Shown here one piece after another: positions 35,369 to 35,728 of a DNA stretch of 35,728 bases. The stretch is from the NCBI GenBank assembly GCA_946612115.1, contig CAMOEI010000010.1, positions 1 to 35,728 of the forward strand, read 5' to 3'. The notes under the pieces are model-generated. The model saw only the letters and a list, made by a program, of their open reading frames with translations. It searched no databases and was not told the origin of the DNA. The position numbers and the translations under genes are program-made. Every line of letters starts with the position of its first letter. The first letter of the stretch is position 1. This DNA comes from an uncultured Caryophanales bacterium (lineage in GTDB: Bacteria; Bacillota_I; Bacilli_A; RFN20; CAG-826).

Positions 35369-35389
35369 GCAAACCGTTGAATGGTTTGC
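35369..35389. terminator. Bidirectional terminator between ktrA and nusG
   Basis: Stem GCAAACC / GGTTTGC with a 7-base loop, flanked by AAAAA on the left and TTTTTT on the right, so it works on both strands. It lies between the convergent ends of ktrA (plus) and nusG (minus). Confidence 0.9.
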
Positions 35390-35396
35390 TTTTTTG

Positions 35397-35728
35397 TTAG
35401 ATTTTATCAATTTCTGAGAAATCAACTTCAACTTTAATGGTTTTACCAAAGAAGATGGTTTCAAGTTCGACCGCTCCAGTATCTTTGTTGATGGAGAGGA
35501 TTTTACCTTCGGTTCCTTCAAGAGTGCCGTGGATGACTTTAACATAATCACCTGGTTCATAACGATCATACATGCTTTCATCAACCATGCCCATTCTTTT
35601 AAGAACTGGTTCAATTTGTTCACGTGGCACTGGGAATGGCTTTGTACCTTTACCAGCAGATCCAACGAAGCCAGTAACACCTGGAGTGTTTCTAACAATA
35701 TACCAAGCATAGTCAGTCATAATCATTT
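35397..35728 (-). CDS. nusG: Transcription factor NusG, C-terminal part (cut by window end)
   Basis: Only the last 109 full codons are in the window; the 5' part continues past 35728. The visible sequence starts in the NGN domain (MIMTDYAWYIVRNTPGVTGF, then VGSAGKGTKPFPV) and ends in a complete KOW domain (YEPGDYVKVIHGTLEGTEGK ... VEVDFSEIDKI). NusG binds RNA polymerase and couples elongation to translation or termination. The ATG seen at the edge is internal to the gene, since the NGN core is missing. In most Bacillota nusG is followed directly by rplK; here ktrBA and a terminator intervene. Confidence 0.95.
   Translation of the reverse strand, partial: MIMTDYAWYIVRNTPGVTGFVGSAGKGTKPFPVPREQIEPVLKRMGMVDESMYDRYEPGDYVKVIHGTLEGTEGKILSINKDTGAVELETIFFGKTIKVEVDFSEIDKI

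Noticed and set aside
1-35728. CRISPR arrays, insertion sequences, tRNA or rRNA genes, prophage
   Set aside because: No regular repeat-spacer pattern, transposase, integrase, cloverleaf or rRNA-like stretch was seen.

Overview
The window is AT-rich DNA from a low-GC Gram-positive (Bacillota) relative. All recognisable proteins read through with the standard code: TGG is Trp, and TGA is a real stop in the P-loop kinase gene. Ribosome-binding sites are strong GGAGG types, and several secreted proteins carry type-II lipoboxes. Some traits recall Mollicutes: a sugar-type ABC ATPase with an insert of about 190 residues, a nuclease lipoprotein beside that transporter, Asn at the RpoB position equal to E. 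coli His526, a 1305-residue RpoC, and a shortened N-terminal loop in L11. I infer a Mollicutes-adjacent Bacilli lineage that keeps UGA as stop (RF39, Izemoplasma or Acholeplasma type). The sequence alone does not fix the taxon.

Region 1 (about 60-15,900, all minus strand) looks like an accessory island for using extracellular nucleic acid. In transcription order it holds: a membrane-anchored endonuclease/exonuclease/phosphatase (EEP) protein; a 5'-nucleotidase-type lipoprotein translationally coupled to two RDD-type membrane proteins; then, from its own promoter, an operon of ABC ATPase, two permeases, a solute-binding lipoprotein, a staphylococcal-nuclease-type lipoprotein, a small two-helix membrane protein and a three-repeat OB-fold-like/Ig-like lipoprotein. 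The OB, SNase and 5'-nucleotidase modules that are joined in Bacillus YhcR are separate lipoproteins here, next to a transporter like that of the mycoplasma nuclease/ABC locus. The proposed flow is polymer to oligonucleotide to nucleotide to nucleoside or sugar, followed by import.

Region 2 (about 15,900-20,530, minus) is the str operon rpsL-rpsG-fusA, followed by tuf with its own promoter and two tandem terminators. Between it and rpoC lie an unrecognised HTH protein (minus) and a small P-loop kinase (plus), with terminators separating the convergent genes.

Region 3 (about 22,270-32,800, minus) is rplK-rplA-[L10 leader]-rplJ-rplL-RsmC-like methyltransferase-rpoB-rpoC. The rplK 5' UTR carries a candidate L1-binding hairpin.

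Region 4 (about 32,800-35,728) has the potassium uptake pair ktrB-ktrA on the plus strand, placed between rplK and the 3' part of nusG (minus, cut by the window end). This splits the usual nusG-rplK linkage. The ktrB promoter contains a perfect 12-bp palindrome and predicts a nearly leaderless mRNA. I see no tRNA, rRNA, CRISPR array, insertion sequence or prophage gene.
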